NCBI RefSeq assembly: GCF_002157205.1
Contig: NZ_CP021358.1
Span: 2,046,001-2,110,000 of the forward strand
DNA from: Kushneria marisflavi
GTDB taxonomy: Bacteria; Pseudomonadota; Gammaproteobacteria; Pseudomonadales; Halomonadaceae
Reading direction: 5' to 3'
Length of the DNA: 64,000 nt
The translations under genes were made by a program, and so were the position numbers. The notes beneath the pieces are model-generated. The model did no database searches. It saw nothing but the letters and a program-made list of their open reading frames with translations, and was not told where the DNA came from. This document shows, in pieces, positions 1 through 9,072 of this stretch (positions are counted from its first letter, which is position 1; each line of letters begins with the position of its first letter).

Positions 1-506
1 ATCTGGGCATTCACGTGCTCGATATTGCCCGCGCGCTCCTTGGTGATGTCAGCCGTTTGAGCTGCGAGACGAACCGCATCAATCCCGGCATTCAGGGCGA
101 GGACGTCGCGACCATGATGCTGCGCCACGACGGCGGCGCCACCTCGATCGTCGACTGCAGCTACGCCACCCATCTCACGCCCGACCCCTTTCCGCAGACG
201 CTGATCGACATCGACGGCACCCGCGGTTCGCTGCGCCTGACGGCGGACGAAAGGATTTATATTCATACCCGCGACGGCTGCCAGTGCCATAAGGTGACAG
301 CGCACGGCCCGGACTGGAGCACGCCGCCCTGGACCATTATTCAGGAGAGCGTGGTGGCCTTTCAGGCCCACTGGCTTGAATGCCATCACGCAGGCGTTGA
401 AGCCGATACCTCAGGCAGGGACAATTACAATACGCTGGCACTGGTAGACGCCGCCTACGAGGCGGCAGCCCATCATACGGTCATGATGCCAAAGCGCTGG
501 TCATGA
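1..506 (+). CDS. Gfo/Idh/MocA-family oxidoreductase, C-terminal part
   Basis: The reading frame is open from the window edge (first full codon at base 3) to a TGA at 504-506, so only about the last 168 residues are present and the NAD(P)-binding Rossmann half lies outside. The visible part looks like the C-terminal alpha/beta domain of Gfo/Idh/MocA dehydrogenases: a stretch on the dedicated substrate side (EDVATMMLRHDGGATSIVDC), the typical 'IDGTRGSLRL' strand-turn, and a closing helix with DNYNTLALVDAAYEAA that resembles the family's usual C-terminus. Such enzymes oxidise or reduce sugars, inositols or amino sugars. Substrate cannot be told. The GntR regulator 30 bp downstream on the same strand suggests a sugar-acid or sugar catabolic operon entering from the left. 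Confidence 0.75.
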   Translation, partial: LGIHVLDIARALLGDVSRLSCETNRINPGIQGEDVATMMLRHDGGATSIVDCSYATHLTPDPFPQTLIDIDGTRGSLRLTADERIYIHTRDGCQCHKVTAHGPDWSTPPWTIIQESVVAFQAHWLECHHAGVEADTSGRDNYNTLALVDAAYEAAAHHTVMMPKRWS

Positions 507-536
507 CGACGTGTTCGATACAAGGAAATCGCTTTA

Positions 537-1256
537 ATGTTTCCAACCTCCGATGAGCCGATTCGACGGCGCAAGCTTTCCGATGAAGTGCTGGACAGGC
601 TGCTGGAAGAGATTCGCGGCGGGTCGCTGAGCCCGGGTGATCAGCTGCCGCCCGAACGTGAGTTGATGAGCCGCTTCGGCGTAGGGCGCCCGGCCGTTCG
701 CGAGGCGATGCAGAGTCTGGCTTCACGGGGATTGATCACCATTTCCCACGGGGAGCGGGCACGTGTCAGCGAGTTCAGCGTCTCCTCGATGATCGATCAG
801 TTCGACACCACCGCGCGACTGTTGCTGTCGAACTCCGAGGAGAACATCGACCATCTCATTCAGGCGCGACTTTTTTTCGAAACCGGCATGGTGCGCATGG
901 CCGCGGCCCGGGCCACGCCCGATGACATCGCTCATCTCGAATCATTGATCGATGAGATGGAAAAACAGCCGACCGGGGCCGCCTTCATCGATTGCGACAT
1001 GGCCTTTCATCATGCGATTGCCGACATGACCGGCAACCCCATCTTCGCGGCAACGTCGCGGGGCATGCTGCACTGGCTCAAGGACTACCACGCCGCGATC
1101 GTCAGCTTTCAGGGCGCCGAGGACGTCACGCTCAGAGAGCATCGTGACATCGTGCACTATCTTTCCCTTCATGACGTTGAAGGCGCCGCCCGGGCCATGG
1201 GCAATCACCTGACCCGGGCCAGCGACCTCTATCGACAGCGCACCGCTGAGCGCTGA
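537..1256 (+). CDS. GntR/FadR-family transcriptional regulator
   Basis: A 239-residue protein with an N-terminal winged helix-turn-helix (about residues 10-80; ELMSRFGVGRPAVREAMQSL is the classic GntR recognition region) and a C-terminal all-helical FCD ligand-binding domain (about 95-225, with the FHHAIADMTGN segment carrying a likely metal-binding His). The N-terminal KLSDEVLDRLLEEI...GDQLPPERELM arrangement is close to that of NanR-type regulators. The ATG at 537 follows AAGGAAATCGCTTTA, an acceptable ribosome site. It follows the oxidoreductase on the same strand by 30 bp, so it probably controls that operon. The effector (a sugar acid or similar) is unknown; I do not assign a gene symbol. 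Confidence 0.88.
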   Translation: MFPTSDEPIRRRKLSDEVLDRLLEEIRGGSLSPGDQLPPERELMSRFGVGRPAVREAMQSLASRGLITISHGERARVSEFSVSSMIDQFDTTARLLLSNSEENIDHLIQARLFFETGMVRMAAARATPDDIAHLESLIDEMEKQPTGAAFIDCDMAFHHAIADMTGNPIFAATSRGMLHWLKDYHAAIVSFQGAEDVTLREHRDIVHYLSLHDVEGAARAMGNHLTRASDLYRQRTAER

Positions 1257-1304
1257 ATGCGCATTGTCCGATAAGACATCATCTATAAAACATCGCCTGC
1301 CGGC

Positions 1305-1916
1305 TTATATCTGCGCCGCCAGCGGCAACCAGACATGCTCCCATCCCATGGAAAGCGCCACGCCGACCAGCAGCACCGCCATGACCAGATTGATGCCCTT
1401 GAGCACCCGGGCATTTTCCAGCCGCCGGCCAAGGGCCGCACCCAGCGCGGCATAGCTGCTCGGGGCCCCCACGGCGAGCGCCGCCAGTCCAAGCGACCAG
1501 ATCACCAGTCCCACACCGTGAATGCCGGCAGCCGGAAACTGCAGCGTCGCGATCGGCAACGTGGCTACCACCCCTTTGGGATTGCCCAGCTGCATGAGCA
1601 GCCCATCTCGAAAGGTCATCACGCGCGGCGCGCCACCGAGTGCGCTCGGATCGATGCTGGAACGCGCAATTTTAACGGCAAGATAAAGGATATAGCCGCA
1701 GCCCAGCGCCCCGAAGACGATCAGCACGCTCGGTTTAACCCAGGCCGCGCCAGCGAATCCGAACAGCAAAAACAGCAGCAGCATGGCCAGCCCCACCCCC
1801 AGGTAATAGCCCGTGGCACGCCGGGCCTGACCATGCAGGCCCATGTTGAGGCCGAGCAGATTCACGGGCCCGGGCGAATACATGATGCCCAGGGCATAAA
1901 CGATGATCGCAAGCAT
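1305..1916 (-). CDS. LysE/RhtB-family amino-acid exporter
   Basis: The protein has 203 residues and is almost entirely hydrophobic with about six membrane segments. Its start, MLAIIVYALGIMYSPGPVNL, carries the SPGP motif that marks LysE/RhtB exporters near the end of the first helix, and the later LLMQLGNPKGVVATLPIAT contains the conserved NPK segment. I chose ATG at 1916 because the family begins right at this first helix; the frame stays open further upstream but only through the tail of the AraC gene in another frame. It lies 16 bp after the AraC-type regulator on the same strand, so both are probably cotranscribed and the exporter is that regulator's likely target. Substrate is unknown. 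Confidence 0.85.
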   Translation of the reverse strand: MLAIIVYALGIMYSPGPVNLLGLNMGLHGQARRATGYYLGVGLAMLLLFLLFGFAGAAWVKPSVLIVFGALGCGYILYLAVKIARSSIDPSALGGAPRVMTFRDGLLMQLGNPKGVVATLPIATLQFPAAGIHGVGLVIWSLGLAALAVGAPSSYAALGAALGRRLENARVLKGINLVMAVLLVGVALSMGWEHVWLPLAAQI

Positions 1917-1932
1917 GAGAGGGTGTTCCGAA

Positions 1933-2766
1933 TCAGTGGGCGAGGCTTTGCTGGTATTGAAAGGGCGTGATGCCGTGGATGCGCTTGAAGCGCCGGTTGA
2001 AGTGGCTGTGATCGGCAAAGCCATAGCGCAGGGCCACCTCACCGGGCGTGGCCCCTGATTCCAGCGCGCCTCTGGCGGCATCGATACGACAGCTGATCAC
2101 ATACTGATGCGGGGTCATGCCGAACTGCGCCCGGAAAAGGCGCAGAAAGTGGTAGCGGGACAGCGTCGCCGCTTCACTGATGCGCGCAAGCGAGAGCTCC
2201 TGATCGAGATGGGCACGGATGTAGTCACAGGCGCGCATCAATAGCCGGTCGGGCCGGGTCTCTGTTGGTATTACCGGCTGATAGTGCCCGGCACGCTGCA
2301 CCATTCTCGTGGCAATCTGCTGAAGCAGATGTTCCTGATCGATCAGGCTGCCAACGCCTTCCCTGACCAGTCGCGACAGCGCCAGAATGGCATCGCGCAG
2401 CACCGGGTCATGGATCAGCGTCTGAGGGCTTGAAAGCCTGTCGGCACGCTCGTTGCCGGCGGCCTCGGCAAACAGCGGCGCCATCGCGCCGGGAGCGATG
2501 TAGGTCATGACGTAGTCCAGACGATGATCGCCGCCGGACTCACCGTCATGAGGCTGTTCGGGGTTGAAAAAGATCACGTTGCCCGGCGGGTTGCGGTGAT
2601 AGGCGCCGGCGCTGAAAAAATCCTGCCGCCCGGCAAGCGTCACGCCAAAGGCATACTCGGTATGGGCATGGCGGTCGTAGCGAAAATCACTGATCGAGGC
2701 ACTGAGCACCTTGAGTGTGGGCACATGCCGACTGCTGGAAAACTGAAACTCGAACGCGTGGTTCAT
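1933..2766 (-). CDS. AraC-family transcriptional regulator
   Basis: 277 residues: an N-terminal cupin-like AraC ligand-binding domain (about residues 15-160; HAHTEYAFGVTLAGRQDF and FFNPEQPHDGES are typical) and a C-terminal pair of helix-turn-helix motifs (about 175-275; LARISEAATLSRYHFLRLFR and ALRYGFADHSHFNRRFKR). The second motif ends in the usual ITPFQYQ. It is followed at 16 bp by a LysE-type exporter, a pairing often seen where the regulator senses an exported amino acid. The 77-bp space upstream separates it from the end of trpI, which is on the same strand. Inducer unknown. Confidence 0.9.
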   Translation of the reverse strand: MNHAFEFQFSSSRHVPTLKVLSASISDFRYDRHAHTEYAFGVTLAGRQDFFSAGAYHRNPPGNVIFFNPEQPHDGESGGDHRLDYVMTYIAPGAMAPLFAEAAGNERADRLSSPQTLIHDPVLRDAILALSRLVREGVGSLIDQEHLLQQIATRMVQRAGHYQPVIPTETRPDRLLMRACDYIRAHLDQELSLARISEAATLSRYHFLRLFRAQFGMTPHQYVISCRIDAARGALESGATPGEVALRYGFADHSHFNRRFKRIHGITPFQYQQSLAH

Positions 2767-2843
2767 GGTGGCTCTCCCAAAACGTCAGCCCCGAAGCATC
2801 AGTTTTGAAGCTTAAAGGGACTTGCCATCGGCAGGCTTGAACA

Positions 2844-3767
2844 TTATTGCTCAATAACGCTGGAGGCTGACGCCGGTGTTGCCAGCTCATGACGCAGCCA
2901 CGCTGCCAGCTGCTCACCACCGTGACGCGGCGTGCCGCGCGCCAGCAGCAGGCAGAGCCTGGCATCGGTATCGACAAACCCCCAGGGCGCCACCAGCCGA
3001 CCGCTTTGCAGATCGCCCTCGATCACCAGCCGCGGGGCAATGGCCACGCCCAGTCCCGCCAGCGCCGCTTCCAGCAGATAGTAAAGATGCTCAAAGCGCT
3101 GACTGTTCTGACGCGCCTCTGCCAGTGCCTGTTCATCGAGCCCGCAGGCCGTCGCCCACTGTGGCCAGGCCTGAAGACGTGAGGTGGTCTCCAGCATCAT
3201 TTCCTCGAACAGCGCCTCAAACGGACGTCCTGACAATCGAGCGGCGATATCGGGGGCGGCGACGGCACCGATCGTCTCGGCGGCAATCTCGATGACCTGC
3301 ATGTCGGACGGCCAGGGGGGCGCGATAAAGGCCAGCGCCGCGCTGATGTCGCCACGCCTCGGGTCGGGGTCACCTTCGCTGGCCAGCACGTTGAGCCTCA
3401 GCGCCGGCAGCTCCCGATGTAGCCGGTCCAGACGCGGAATCAACCAGCGCGCCAGCAGGCTGCCCGGGCAGGCCAGCGTAAAGGGGGCATCCTCAATGTC
3501 ACGACTCAGGGCCCGACAGCTCGCCCGTAATCCGGTGAAGGCCTCACTGACGCCGGCCTGGAGCTGGCGGCCGTGACGGGTGAGCACCAGGCCACGGCCG
3601 GCACGCTCAAAAAGTGCCGTATTCAGATGTGCTTCCAGTGCACGAATCTGACGACTGACCGCACCGTGTGTGACGCTCAGTTCCTGCGCCGCCGCCGTGA
3701 CACTCCCCAGACGTGCAGCGGCTTCAAAGGCTTTCAGGGCATTTAGCGGGGGCAGTGAGTCCGGCAT
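2844..3767 (-). CDS. trpI: LysR-family regulator TrpI
   Basis: 307 residues with an N-terminal LysR helix-turn-helix (PLNALKAFEAAARLGSVTAA, then LSVTHGAVSRQIRALEAHL) and a periplasmic-binding-type effector domain. The sequence resembles the GcvA/TrpI subgroup. It is transcribed divergently from trpBA, exactly the arrangement known from Pseudomonas, where TrpI activates trpBA in response to indole-3-glycerol phosphate. That role here is inferred from family and position. ATG at 3767 is chosen over the TTG at 3800 because it matches the family's N-terminus. The divergent gap contains a candidate operator (see the regulatory entry at 3802-3856). Confidence 0.85.
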   Translation of the reverse strand: MPDSLPPLNALKAFEAAARLGSVTAAAQELSVTHGAVSRQIRALEAHLNTALFERAGRGLVLTRHGRQLQAGVSEAFTGLRASCRALSRDIEDAPFTLACPGSLLARWLIPRLDRLHRELPALRLNVLASEGDPDPRRGDISAALAFIAPPWPSDMQVIEIAAETIGAVAAPDIAARLSGRPFEALFEEMMLETTSRLQAWPQWATACGLDEQALAEARQNSQRFEHLYYLLEAALAGLGVAIAPRLVIEGDLQSGRLVAPWGFVDTDARLCLLLARGTPRHGGEQLAAWLRHELATPASASSVIEQ

Positions 3768-3801
3768 GATAATGTGAGTTTTTCTCAACAATTGTGGCAA
3801 A

Positions 3802-3856
3802 TTTATCGATGTTATACCGCGCCCGGAACTGTCACGATAGGGACATCATCGATAAA
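3802..3856. promoter_or_regulatory. trpI-trpB divergent region with inverted repeat, candidate TrpI operator
   Basis: The 156 bp between trpI and trpB contains TTTATCGAT at 3802-3810 and its exact reverse complement ATCGATAAA at 3848-3856, with a further ATCGAT at about 3860. The repeats straddle the middle of the divergent promoter region, a position typical for LysR-type operators. That TrpI binds here is inference. Confidence 0.4.
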
Positions 3857-3923
3857 GCCATCGATATTCGTTTCATGAGCGCGTCTGTCATGGCTCACCA
3901 TCATGACGGACAGGGAGATCACC

Positions 3924-5252
3924 ATGTCGTCTGCTACTGCATCAAACACCCGCTTCTCGAAAGGGCCCGACGTCAACGGCTTCTACGGCGATTTCGGCGG
4001 CCGTTTCGTGGCCGAAACCCTGATGCCCCTGATTCTCGAACTCGAGGAAGCCTGGGAGTGGTCACGTACCGACGAGGCCTTCCGCCGCGAGCTTGAGGGC
4101 TACCAGCGCGACTATATTGGTCGCGCCACGCCGCTGTATTACGCCGAGCGCCTGACCGAGCATCTGGGCGGGGCAAAGATCTACTTCAAGCGCGAGGATT
4201 TGAACCACACCGGCGCGCACAAGATCAATAACTGCATCGGTCAGATCCTGCTGGCCCGCAAGATGGGCAAAAAGCGCATCATCGCCGAAACCGGCGCCGG
4301 CATGCACGGCGTGGCCACGGCTACCGTGGCGGCGCGCTTTGGCATGGAGTGCGTGATCTACATGGGGGCCACCGACATCGAGCGCCAGCAGCCCAACGTC
4401 TTTCGCATGAAGCTGCTGGGCGCCGAGGTCATTCCGGTCGAATCCGGGACCGGCACGCTCAAGGACGCCATGAACGAGGCGCTGCGCGATTGGGTCACCA
4501 ATGTGGACTCCACCTTCTACCTGATCGGTACGGTGGCCGGGCCGCATCCCTATCCGGCCATGGTGCGTGATTTCCAGTCGGTGATCGGGCGCGAAACCCG
4601 CGAACAGATTCTCGAGAAGGAAGGGCGCCTGCCGGACACGCTGATGGCCTGCATCGGCGGGGGCTCCAACGCCATGGGGCTTTTTCATCCGATGCTGGAT
4701 GACGAAAGCGTCCACATGATCGGCGTCGAAGCGGCCGGTCACGGCATCGAGACCGGCGAACACGCCGCCAGTCTCAACGGCGGCGAGCCGGGCGTCTTGC
4801 ACGGCAACCGAACCTTCCTGTTGCAAAGCCATGATGGTCAGATTACCGACGCCCACTCGGTCTCGGCGGGTCTGGACTATCCGGGCATCGGCCCCGAGCA
4901 CGCCTGGCTGCATACCCAAAAGCGCGTCGAGTACGTCTCGATCACCGATTACGAGGCGATTCAGGCCTTCAAGCTCTGCTGTGAACTCGAAGGCATCATC
5001 CCGGCGCTGGAGTCGGCGCACTCGCTGGCCCATCTCAAAAAGATTGCCCCGGATTTGCCCGAGGATCATCTGATCGTGCTCAACATGAGCGGGCGGGGCG
5101 ACAAGGACATGGCAAGCGTTGCCAACTGGCTCGAACAGCACGGTGACACCGACAAACTGCCGAACACCACGGTAGAGGCCGCCGAGCCCGGCCGGATTGA
5201 TGACATGCAGCCGCCGCATGATGTGGCGAAAAAGACCGGGGAGACCGAATAA
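3924..5252 (+). CDS. trpB: Tryptophan synthase beta chain
   Basis: 442 residues. Condenses indole with serine to tryptophan, with PLP. The PLP lysine is K100 in HTGAHKINN and the phosphate-binding glycine loop is GGGSNAMG near residue 245. ATG at 3924 is chosen because it follows AGGGAGATCACC; an upstream ATG at 3903 has no good ribosome site. The C-terminus is about 35 residues longer than typical 395-405 residue homologues: a polar tail ending in ...[10 protein letters not shown] after the last conserved HGDTDKL region. The stop overlaps the trpA start (TAATG), giving translational coupling for the alpha2beta2 complex. Confidence 0.97.
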   Translation: MSSATASNTRFSKGPDVNGFYGDFGGRFVAETLMPLILELEEAWEWSRTDEAFRRELEGYQRDYIGRATPLYYAERLTEHLGGAKIYFKREDLNHTGAHKINNCIGQILLARKMGKKRIIAETGAGMHGVATATVAARFGMECVIYMGATDIERQQPNVFRMKLLGAEVIPVESGTGTLKDAMNEALRDWVTNVDSTFYLIGTVAGPHPYPAMVRDFQSVIGRETREQILEKEGRLPDTLMACIGGGSNAMGLFHPMLDDESVHMIGVEAAGHGIETGEHAASLNGGEPGVLHGNRTFLLQSHDGQITDAHSVSAGLDYPGIGPEHAWLHTQKRVEYVSITDYEAIQAFKLCCELEGIIPALESAHSLAHLKKIAPDLPEDHLIVLNMSGRGDKDMASVANWLEQHGDTDKLPNTTVEAAEPGRIDDMQPPHDVAKKTGETE

Positions 5253-6073
5253 TGGCCACACGTATTACTCGCCGCCTCGAGGCGCTCAAGGCTGAAGACC
5301 GTGCGGCACTGGTCACCTTTACCATGGCCGGCGATCCGAACTATCAGGCCTCGCTCGACACGCTCAAGGGCCTGCCGGGCGCCGGCGCCGACATCATTGA
5401 ACTGGGCATGCCGTTCACCGACCCGATGGCCGACGGTCCCTCGATTCAGAAAGCCGCCCTGCGCGCGCTGAAGGGCCAGCACACCCAGCAAAAAACGCTG
5501 GAGATGGTGCGCGAGTTTCGTCGCGATGATCAGGACACACCCATCGTATTGATGGGCTACTACAACCCCATCTATCGCTATGGTGTTGAACGGTTTCTGG
5601 AAGATGCGTCCGAGGCCGGCGTGGATGGGCTGATCGTGGTAGACCTGCCGCCGGAGCATGACAGCGAGCTGTGTCTGCCGGCCGCGCGTGCCGGCATCGA
5701 CTTCATTCGTCTGGCCACGCCCACGACCGATGATAAGCGCCTGCCGCGGGTGCTGGAAAATACCTCGGGCTTTATCTATTACGTCTCGGTGGCCGGGGTC
5801 ACGGGGGCTGCCGCGCCCACGCCGGAAAGCGTCGAGCGCTCGATCACCCGCATTCGTGCCCATACCGATCTGCCCATCGCCGTAGGCTTTGGCATCCGCA
5901 GCGCCGAACAGGCGGCCAGCATCGGTCGTTTCGCCGATGCCGTGGTGGTCGGGTCCGCACTGATCAGTTGCATCGAACACGCCGACAGCGTCGAGGCCGG
6001 TACCCGGGACGTGCATGCCCTGGTACGTGAACTCGCCCGTGGCGTTCGGCAGGCACGTCTGGCAACGGCCTGA
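5252..6073 (+). CDS. trpA: Tryptophan synthase alpha chain
   Basis: 273 residues, a TIM barrel that cleaves indole-3-glycerol phosphate and channels indole to TrpB. The catalytic acids are visible as E50 and D61 in [17 protein letters not shown], matching Glu49 and Asp60 of the E. coli enzyme. The glycine-rich phosphate-binding loop ([11 protein letters not shown]) and VVVGSALI are present near residues 212-235. The ATG overlaps the trpB stop codon. A strong hairpin follows 8 bp after the stop. Confidence 0.97.
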   Translation: MATRITRRLEALKAEDRAALVTFTMAGDPNYQASLDTLKGLPGAGADIIELGMPFTDPMADGPSIQKAALRALKGQHTQQKTLEMVREFRRDDQDTPIVLMGYYNPIYRYGVERFLEDASEAGVDGLIVVDLPPEHDSELCLPAARAGIDFIRLATPTTDDKRLPRVLENTSGFIYYVSVAGVTGAAAPTPESVERSITRIRAHTDLPIAVGFGIRSAEQAASIGRFADAVVVGSALISCIEHADSVEAGTRDVHALVRELARGVRQARLATA

Positions 6074-6081
6074 TAAAACAA

Positions 6082-6107
6082 CACCGGCTGCCCTGGGGCA
6101 GCCGGTG
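6082..6107. terminator. Hairpin terminator between trpA and hupB
   Basis: A perfect 12-bp inverted repeat, CACCGGCTGCCC/GGGCAGCCGGTG with a 2-nt loop, lies between the convergent genes trpA and hupB. The better T tract is on the minus strand (TTGTTTTATC), so it mainly terminates hupB, but it could serve both genes. Confidence 0.75.
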
Positions 6108-6136
6108 ATATCAACGCCATAATCCCTTTGAGAGGA

Positions 6137-6412
6137 TTACTTGGAAACGGCGTCCTTGAGACCCTTGCCGGCCTTGAATGCAACGTTCTTGCTGGCAGGA
6201 ATCTGGATTTCCTTGCCGGTCTGCGGGTTCTTGCCGGTACGTGCGGCGCGCTCGCGCACGGTGAAGGTGCCAAACCCGATCAGGGTGACATCTTCGCCTC
6301 TGGCAACACTACGGGTAATCTCGTCGAGTACGACGTTGAGTACCTGACCTGCCTTGTCCTTTGAAAGATCCGCCTGCTCGGCAATGGCCGCGGCGAGTTC
6401 TGGTTTGCGCAT
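6137..6412 (-). CDS. hupB: DNA-binding protein HU-beta
   Basis: 91 residues, the usual HU length. It starts MRKPELAAAIAEQADLSKDK and carries the HU/IHF signature GFGTFTVRERAARTGKNPQT around residues 46-65, with the DNA-intercalating arm ending in GKEIQIPASK. Nucleoid-associated architectural protein. ATG at 6412 follows a very good ribosome site (CAGGAGGCGTT). The gene stands alone, convergent with trpA, and no lon gene precedes it here, unlike in many proteobacteria. Confidence 0.95.
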   Translation of the reverse strand: MRKPELAAAIAEQADLSKDKAGQVLNVVLDEITRSVARGEDVTLIGFGTFTVRERAARTGKNPQTGKEIQIPASKNVAFKAGKGLKDAVSK

Positions 6413-6684
6413 AACGCCTCCTGGTTGGGCAATAACATGGCGATTTTTGGTGCCGCCCATTGTTATATCGAATTCGCACACTGCAAGAGGGTGCGCGAAG
6501 GGTCGCTCACTGCCCTGCACCAGCGCCATGAGGCCAGCCTTGCAGGGCGAACACTGTTCGACGGGCCTAGACTAGCAACGCCGCCCCGCTTCACGCCAGC
6601 CAAAACTGCACAAAATGGCACTTTGTCGCGTATATCCAGCCTAATGGATGATATTTTTACCCCACAGGTACAAAAAGATACCCG

Positions 6685-7272
6685 ATGACCCTCTTTTCGG
6701 ATGTTGCCTTCATGCCCGAATCTCCTAGGCCCTTGCTGCCACTGACACGCTGGCAACCGATCACGCTGTCCGGTGTACAACTTGAAAATCCACTCGCAGA
6801 CCTGATGAGGTCACGGGATTCGCTTACAGCAAGACTGTCTCGTCTGGTTGATGCACCCATCACGGTTCGATTGCACGCCCAGGGGGCCGGGCGAGGCCGC
6901 CATGACGAACTGACCGCGCTGGGCCTGGCGGCCGGACAGCGGGTCTGGCGACGGGAGGTCACGCTGGAAGCCAAGGGCGAGGTGCTGGTAGCGGCGCGGT
7001 CGGTCATGGCGCTTAGGGGCTGCCCGCCCTGGATGGCCCGCCTGGGCACCCAGGCGCTTGGCCATCAGCTTTTTGCCAGAGCCGCGCGGGCACCAGGAAA
7101 ATCCATGGTAAAGCGCTCGGATATCGAAATGACCCGGGATGCCCCGGGGTTTCTGGACCTGCCCGTGGCGTGGGGCCGACGCTCGCTGTTCACCCTAGGG
7201 CCTGATCGCCCACCGCTGCTGGTGCAGGAGTATTTCGTGCATGAACGTTTCACCCGACGCCTGCGCCCATGA
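6685..7272 (+). CDS. ubiC: Chorismate lyase (chorismate-pyruvate lyase)
   Basis: 195 residues. Converts chorismate to 4-hydroxybenzoate plus pyruvate, the first committed step of ubiquinone synthesis. Family features seen: PLTRWQPITLSGV, the RLSRLVDAPITVRLHAQG block, WRREVTL and the C-terminal LLVQEYFV, whose Glu matches the conserved active-site acid. It lies 88 bp upstream of ubiA, the next enzyme, in the order ubiC-ubiA known from E. coli. The start is uncertain between ATG 6685 and ATG 6712; neither has a strong ribosome site and the first is about 25 residues longer than E. coli UbiC. Confidence 0.88.
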   Translation: MTLFSDVAFMPESPRPLLPLTRWQPITLSGVQLENPLADLMRSRDSLTARLSRLVDAPITVRLHAQGAGRGRHDELTALGLAAGQRVWRREVTLEAKGEVLVAARSVMALRGCPPWMARLGTQALGHQLFARAARAPGKSMVKRSDIEMTRDAPGFLDLPVAWGRRSLFTLGPDRPPLLVQEYFVHERFTRRLRP

Positions 7273-7360
7273 TGCATGGATGACTCGACACCGGGTCATT
7301 TCGGGTAGACTCATGTTTTTACGCTGACATCCTCGTTTTACCCTGACTGGAGCCCCGACG

Positions 7361-8227
7361 ATGCCGTCGCCCCTCGCTCGTCTCCCTGACTTCATGCGCC
7401 TGACCCGGCTCGACCGGCCCATCGGCACCTGGCTTTTGATGTGGCCGACGCTGGCGGCCCTGTGGCTGGCCGGCGATGGCCTGCCCACGCGTCACAACCT
7501 GATCATCTTCATCCTGGGGGTCTATGTCATGCGCGCAGCGGGGTGCGTGATCAATGACTATGCCGACCGCCACTTCGATGCCCACGTCAAGCGTACCCAT
7601 GATCGACCGCTGGCGACCGGGCGCATCAGCGAACGTGAAGCGCTGACGCTGTTTGGCGTGCTGCTGGCGATCGCCTTCGTACTGGTCTGCTTTACCAACG
7701 CCTATACCATCATGCTGTCGTTCGGGGCCGCGGCGCTTGCCGCCAGCTATCCGTTCATGAAGCGCTATACCCATCTCCCGCAGGTGGTACTGGGCGCGGC
7801 CTTTGGCTGGAGCATTCCGATGGCCTTTGGCGCCGAGCAGGGCCATGTGCCGGCCGTGGCCTGGTGGCTCTTTTTTGCCAATATCGTCTGGACGCTGGTC
7901 TATGACACCTGGTATGCGATGGTCGACCGTGACGATGATCTGAAAATCGGCATCAAGTCGACTGCCGTGTTGTTCGGCCGGATGGATCTGGTCATTCAGG
8001 GCGCGCTGCAGGTGCTGATGCTGATGCTGCTGGCGGTCGTGGGCCGCCTGGAGGAGCTGGATGGCTTCTACTGGGCATCGCTTGCCGCCATTGCCGTCGT
8101 GTTCGTCCATCAGCAGCGATTATGTCGCACACGTACCCGCGAGGGCTGCTTTCAGGCCTTTTTGAACAATCATTGGGTAGGAATACTGCTCTTTGCCGGC
8201 ATTGCACTGGCAACCTGGCAGGCTTAA
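7361..8227 (+). CDS. ubiA: 4-hydroxybenzoate octaprenyltransferase
   Basis: 288 residues, a polytopic inner-membrane prenyltransferase that adds the polyprenyl chain to 4-hydroxybenzoate. Both aspartate motifs are present: NDYADRHFDAHVKRTHDRPL (about residues 66-85), which binds the Mg-diphosphate, and DTWYAMVDRDDD (about 182-193). Seven to nine hydrophobic segments cover the rest. It works directly on the product of the upstream ubiC gene. Length and motifs are as in typical UbiA. Confidence 0.96.
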   Translation: MPSPLARLPDFMRLTRLDRPIGTWLLMWPTLAALWLAGDGLPTRHNLIIFILGVYVMRAAGCVINDYADRHFDAHVKRTHDRPLATGRISEREALTLFGVLLAIAFVLVCFTNAYTIMLSFGAAALAASYPFMKRYTHLPQVVLGAAFGWSIPMAFGAEQGHVPAVAWWLFFANIVWTLVYDTWYAMVDRDDDLKIGIKSTAVLFGRMDLVIQGALQVLMLMLLAVVGRLEELDGFYWASLAAIAVVFVHQQRLCRTRTREGCFQAFLNNHWVGILLFAGIALATWQA

Positions 8228-8261
8228 TCCTCTGGAAGCGATGGCGTCATTCCCGGCGGGA

Positions 8262-8279
8262 GTGTCATAAAGTTGTCAT
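8262..8279 (+). promoter_or_regulatory. Pho box upstream of phoB
   Basis: GTGTCATAAAGTTGTCAT consists of two 7-bp GTCAT half-sites spaced by the usual 4 bp and matches the consensus CTGTCATAWAWCTGTCAY at 16 of 18 positions. It lies 104 bp before the phoB start, consistent with PhoB autoregulation under phosphate starvation. Confidence 0.85.
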
Positions 8280-8383
8280 ATGAAGACGTTTGAATGACGA
8301 TCACATGACGAAGCCCGTGACCGACCGCCATCGCGTTGGTCATCTCGTCAGTCGCCATCGCTATCCGGCAGGGGAAGCCACTC

Positions 8384-9067
8384 ATGTCCAGAACCGTTTT
8401 AATCGTCGACGACGAAGCGCCGATTCGTGAAATGATTGCCATGGCGCTCGAGATGGCGGACTTTCGCATTCTCGAAGCCGAAGACGCCATCACCGCCCAT
8501 GAGCTGGTCGTCGACGAGCGCCCCGATCTGATTTTACTGGACTGGATGCTGCCCGGCGTCAGCGGCATTGATCTCGCGCGTCGCCTCAAGCGCGACCCCA
8601 TTACCCGCGACATCCCGATCGTGCTGCTGACGGCCCGCAGCGAAGAAGACAACAAGGTTCAGGGGCTGGAAAGCGGCGCTGATGACTACATCACCAAGCC
8701 CTTTTCTCCCCGTGAGCTGATCGCTCGCCTAAAGGCCGTGCTGCGGCGTACGACGCCGGCCGGTGTCGAGGAAACCGTCGAGGTCGGTGGGCTGATGCTT
8801 GATCCCGTCAGCCATCGCGTCAGTGTGGATGGACAAGCGCTCGAGATCGGACCAACCGAATACCGCCTGCTGCAGTTCTTCATGACCCATCAGGAACGCG
8901 CCTACACCCGTACCCAGCTGCTTGATCAGGTCTGGGGGGGCAATGTTTATGTCGAGGAGCGAACGGTGGATGTTCACATTCGCCGGTTGCGAAAGGTGCT
9001 GGGAGATGCCCATCAGCACCTGGTGCAGACCGTACGCGGTACCGGCTATCGCTTCTCGTCGCGGTAG
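8384..9067 (+). CDS. phoB: Phosphate-regulon response regulator PhoB
   Basis: 227 residues: receiver domain (1-120) with acidic pocket DDE at 9-11, phosphoacceptor D53 in LLDWMLPG and conserved K105 in YITKPFSP, then an OmpR-type winged helix (130-227) with [14 protein letters not shown] and [17 protein letters not shown] at 8384 is preceded by AGGGGAAGCCACTC and gives the usual PhoB length; the upstream GTG at 8336 lacks support. The gene is headed by a clear Pho box and followed 5 bp later by phoR, so the pair is an operon. Confidence 0.97.
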   Translation: MSRTVLIVDDEAPIREMIAMALEMADFRILEAEDAITAHELVVDERPDLILLDWMLPGVSGIDLARRLKRDPITRDIPIVLLTARSEEDNKVQGLESGADDYITKPFSPRELIARLKAVLRRTTPAGVEETVEVGGLMLDPVSHRVSVDGQALEIGPTEYRLLQFFMTHQERAYTRTQLLDQVWGGNVYVEERTVDVHIRRLRKVLGDAHQHLVQTVRGTGYRFSSR

Positions 9068-9072
9068 CCGGC

